Positions 63,158-64,000 of a stretch of DNA of 64,000 nucleotides are shown here, piece by piece. Below the pieces are notes generated by a model, which made no database searches, was not told where the DNA came from, and saw nothing but the letters and a program-made list of their open reading frames with translations. Numbering within the stretch: the stretch's first letter is position 1; every line of letters begins with the position of its first letter. The DNA comes from Methanolobus zinderi (GTDB taxonomy: Archaea > Halobacteriota > Methanosarcinia > Methanosarcinales > Methanosarcinaceae), in contig NZ_CP058215.1 of assembly GCF_013388255.1 (NCBI RefSeq), forward strand, positions 1,612,001 through 1,676,000. The letters are read 5' to 3'. The position numbers and the translations under genes were made by a program.

Positions 63158-64000
63158 TCACCTTCTATAGTAGCTATTAGGATTGTTCCATATATTTCTC
63201 TTATTCTGCTGGCGTATCCTGTAGCCCATGAACAGGCCCACCACAATACCAAACAGGTGAGCAGTATGTGCAACCATGTCGTTTGATCCCAGGAATAGGA
63301 AATCAACCAGCGCAAAGAGCACCAGAGCATGCCATATCTTCATGGGAATGAAATATACATATACCTTTATTTCAGGAGCTATCACCGCAAGTGCGGCAAA
63401 CACACCAAGTATGGCACCGCTAGCCCCCACAACAGGTTCACTGCTCGTGAGGGAATAACCAAGAGCCGCTATTATACCCGATGCAAAGAACACACCCAGG
63501 AACGCACCTTTACCCGCTCTTCTTTCAAGTTCGGGTCCGAAGAAGAAGAGGACCAGCATGTTGAAGAAGAGATGGAAGAAGCCCACATGCAGGAACATAT
63601 GAGTGATCAGCGTCCAGGGACGGGCAAATACCATACCGGGAACCAGCATCAGAGCCTCAAAGTAGCCAGGTATCACCTGCAATATAAATGATATTACACA
63701 GATAACTATTATAGCCATTGAAGGGCTGCTTTTCATTGAATACTTTATATTGGACCCTACACCCCTTACTGCACTTTTCGCAGCATACTTTGCAGTATCC
63801 TTGAACATATCCTTGAGAACATCGTCTGCCTCAGGCATGGTGCGGGTATTGGCATTTCTACCGGGAGAGCCGCGTTCCTTTACAAACTCCAGGCCTTCAC
63901 ATGCATGTTGTTCCGGGAGTCGGTGTCGGGAGCAGAACACTTTCCCACAAAAGCGGCATTGGAAAGGGATGTATTCTTCCCTGCCGCATATCCAGCATTT
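63158..64000 (-). CDS. Rhomboid-family intramembrane protease with N-terminal AN1 zinc finger (5'-truncated by window end)
   Basis: The frame remains open to base 64000, so the start is outside. Reading inward, an AN1-type zinc finger appears first: CWICG, CRFCGKVFCSRH and LPEQHACEG, giving the C2-C2-CH-HC set. A linker follows, then ~6 transmembrane segments of a rhomboid protease with WTLITHMFLHVGFFHLFFNM, the catalytic Ser in VGASGAILGVFAAL and the His in AHTAHLFGIVVGLFMGYRI. The fusion is common in haloarchaea and methanogens. The shorter ATG frame at 63940 would cut the finger. Confidence 0.92.
   Translation of the reverse strand, partial: KCWICGREEYIPFQCRFCGKVFCSRHRLPEQHACEGLEFVKERGSPGRNANTRTMPEADDVLKDMFKDTAKYAAKSAVRGVGSNIKYSMKSSPSMAIIVICVISFILQVIPGYFEALMLVPGMVFARPWTLITHMFLHVGFFHLFFNMLVLFFFGPELERRAGKGAFLGVFFASGIIAALGYSLTSSEPVVGASGAILGVFAALAVIAPEIKVYVYFIPMKIWHALVLFALVDFLFLGSNDMVAHTAHLFGIVVGLFMGYRIRQQNKRNIWNNPNSYYRR

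Overview
The window reads as chromosome of a methanogenic archaeon of the Methanosarcinales, most likely Methanosarcinaceae close to Methanolobus or Methanococcoides; the genus is inference. Support: a homocitrate synthase of the AksA type (coenzyme B), the methanogen-type winged-helix/DUF1724 regulators, a PEF-CTERM surface protein, archaeal riboflavin synthase and RibL-type FAD synthase, archaeal type II GAPDH with FBPase/IMPase, a DUF1638 protein, archaeal TATA boxes, and ribosome-binding sites of the GGTG/GAGG type. Base composition is moderate, with AT-rich islands in the accessory parts.

Layout. 1-4.5 kb: type IV pilus-like assembly ATPase (cut by the window edge), a two-domain TadC/FlaJ-type membrane platform and a pilin-like protein. 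4.6-6.0 kb: an AmmeMemoRadiSam-type radical SAM enzyme and two tRNAs. 6.0-11.8 kb: an accessory island full of decayed insertion sequences (a TnpB relic with its end hairpin, an internally deleted DDE transposase, and two direct copies of a ~54-bp sequence) surrounding a three-gene cassette (anchored extracytoplasmic protein, radical SAM protein, alpha/beta hydrolase), an MntA-HepT toxin-antitoxin pair and two very small proteins. 11.9-18.2 kb: polysaccharide deacetylase, FemAB-like transferase, a 7TM histidine kinase, CDGSH and 4Fe-4S proteins, FKBP. 18.3-28.2 kb: MrfA-like helicase with TPR tail, RNase HI, a MoxR/CbbQ ATPase with a giant VWA partner, a VUT-family transporter and pyruvoyl arginine decarboxylase.

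28.5-32.0 kb: a glycine betaine ABC operon (ATPase, permease, binding protein) carrying two apparent lesions, followed by a tiny acidic lipoprotein with many N-glycosylation sequons. 32-42 kb: housekeeping genes, a large CHASE4/PAS histidine kinase, and flavin genes (FAD synthase, lumazine synthase, riboflavin synthase) mixed with two PLP aminotransferases. 42-50 kb: a defence island with an AbiE-like NTase/wHTH pair under a dense palindromic operator array, then a type I restriction operon hsdR-hsdS-hicB-hicA-hsdM with a HicAB toxin-antitoxin pair embedded in it. 50-56.6 kb: PfkB sugar kinase, tandem DUF1724 regulators (the first frameshifted), HTH-CBS regulator, lipoprotein, Ca2+/Na+ antiporter, PEF-CTERM protein and VIT1-like transporter. 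56.7-64 kb: DUF89 and CooT proteins, a gluconeogenic/NAD set (gap, FBPase, NAD kinase), homocitrate synthase, NYN-domain protein, DUF61 protein and an AN1-rhomboid protease cut by the window end.

The least explained material is the 6.4-9.2 kb radical SAM cassette, the AbiE-like pair and its operators, the giant VWA protein with a repeat-rich N-terminus and an HEVGH motif, and the cluster of small lesions (poly-A frameshift, missing signal peptide, frameshifted regulator, possible non-AUG kinase start), which are either genome decay or local sequence errors.
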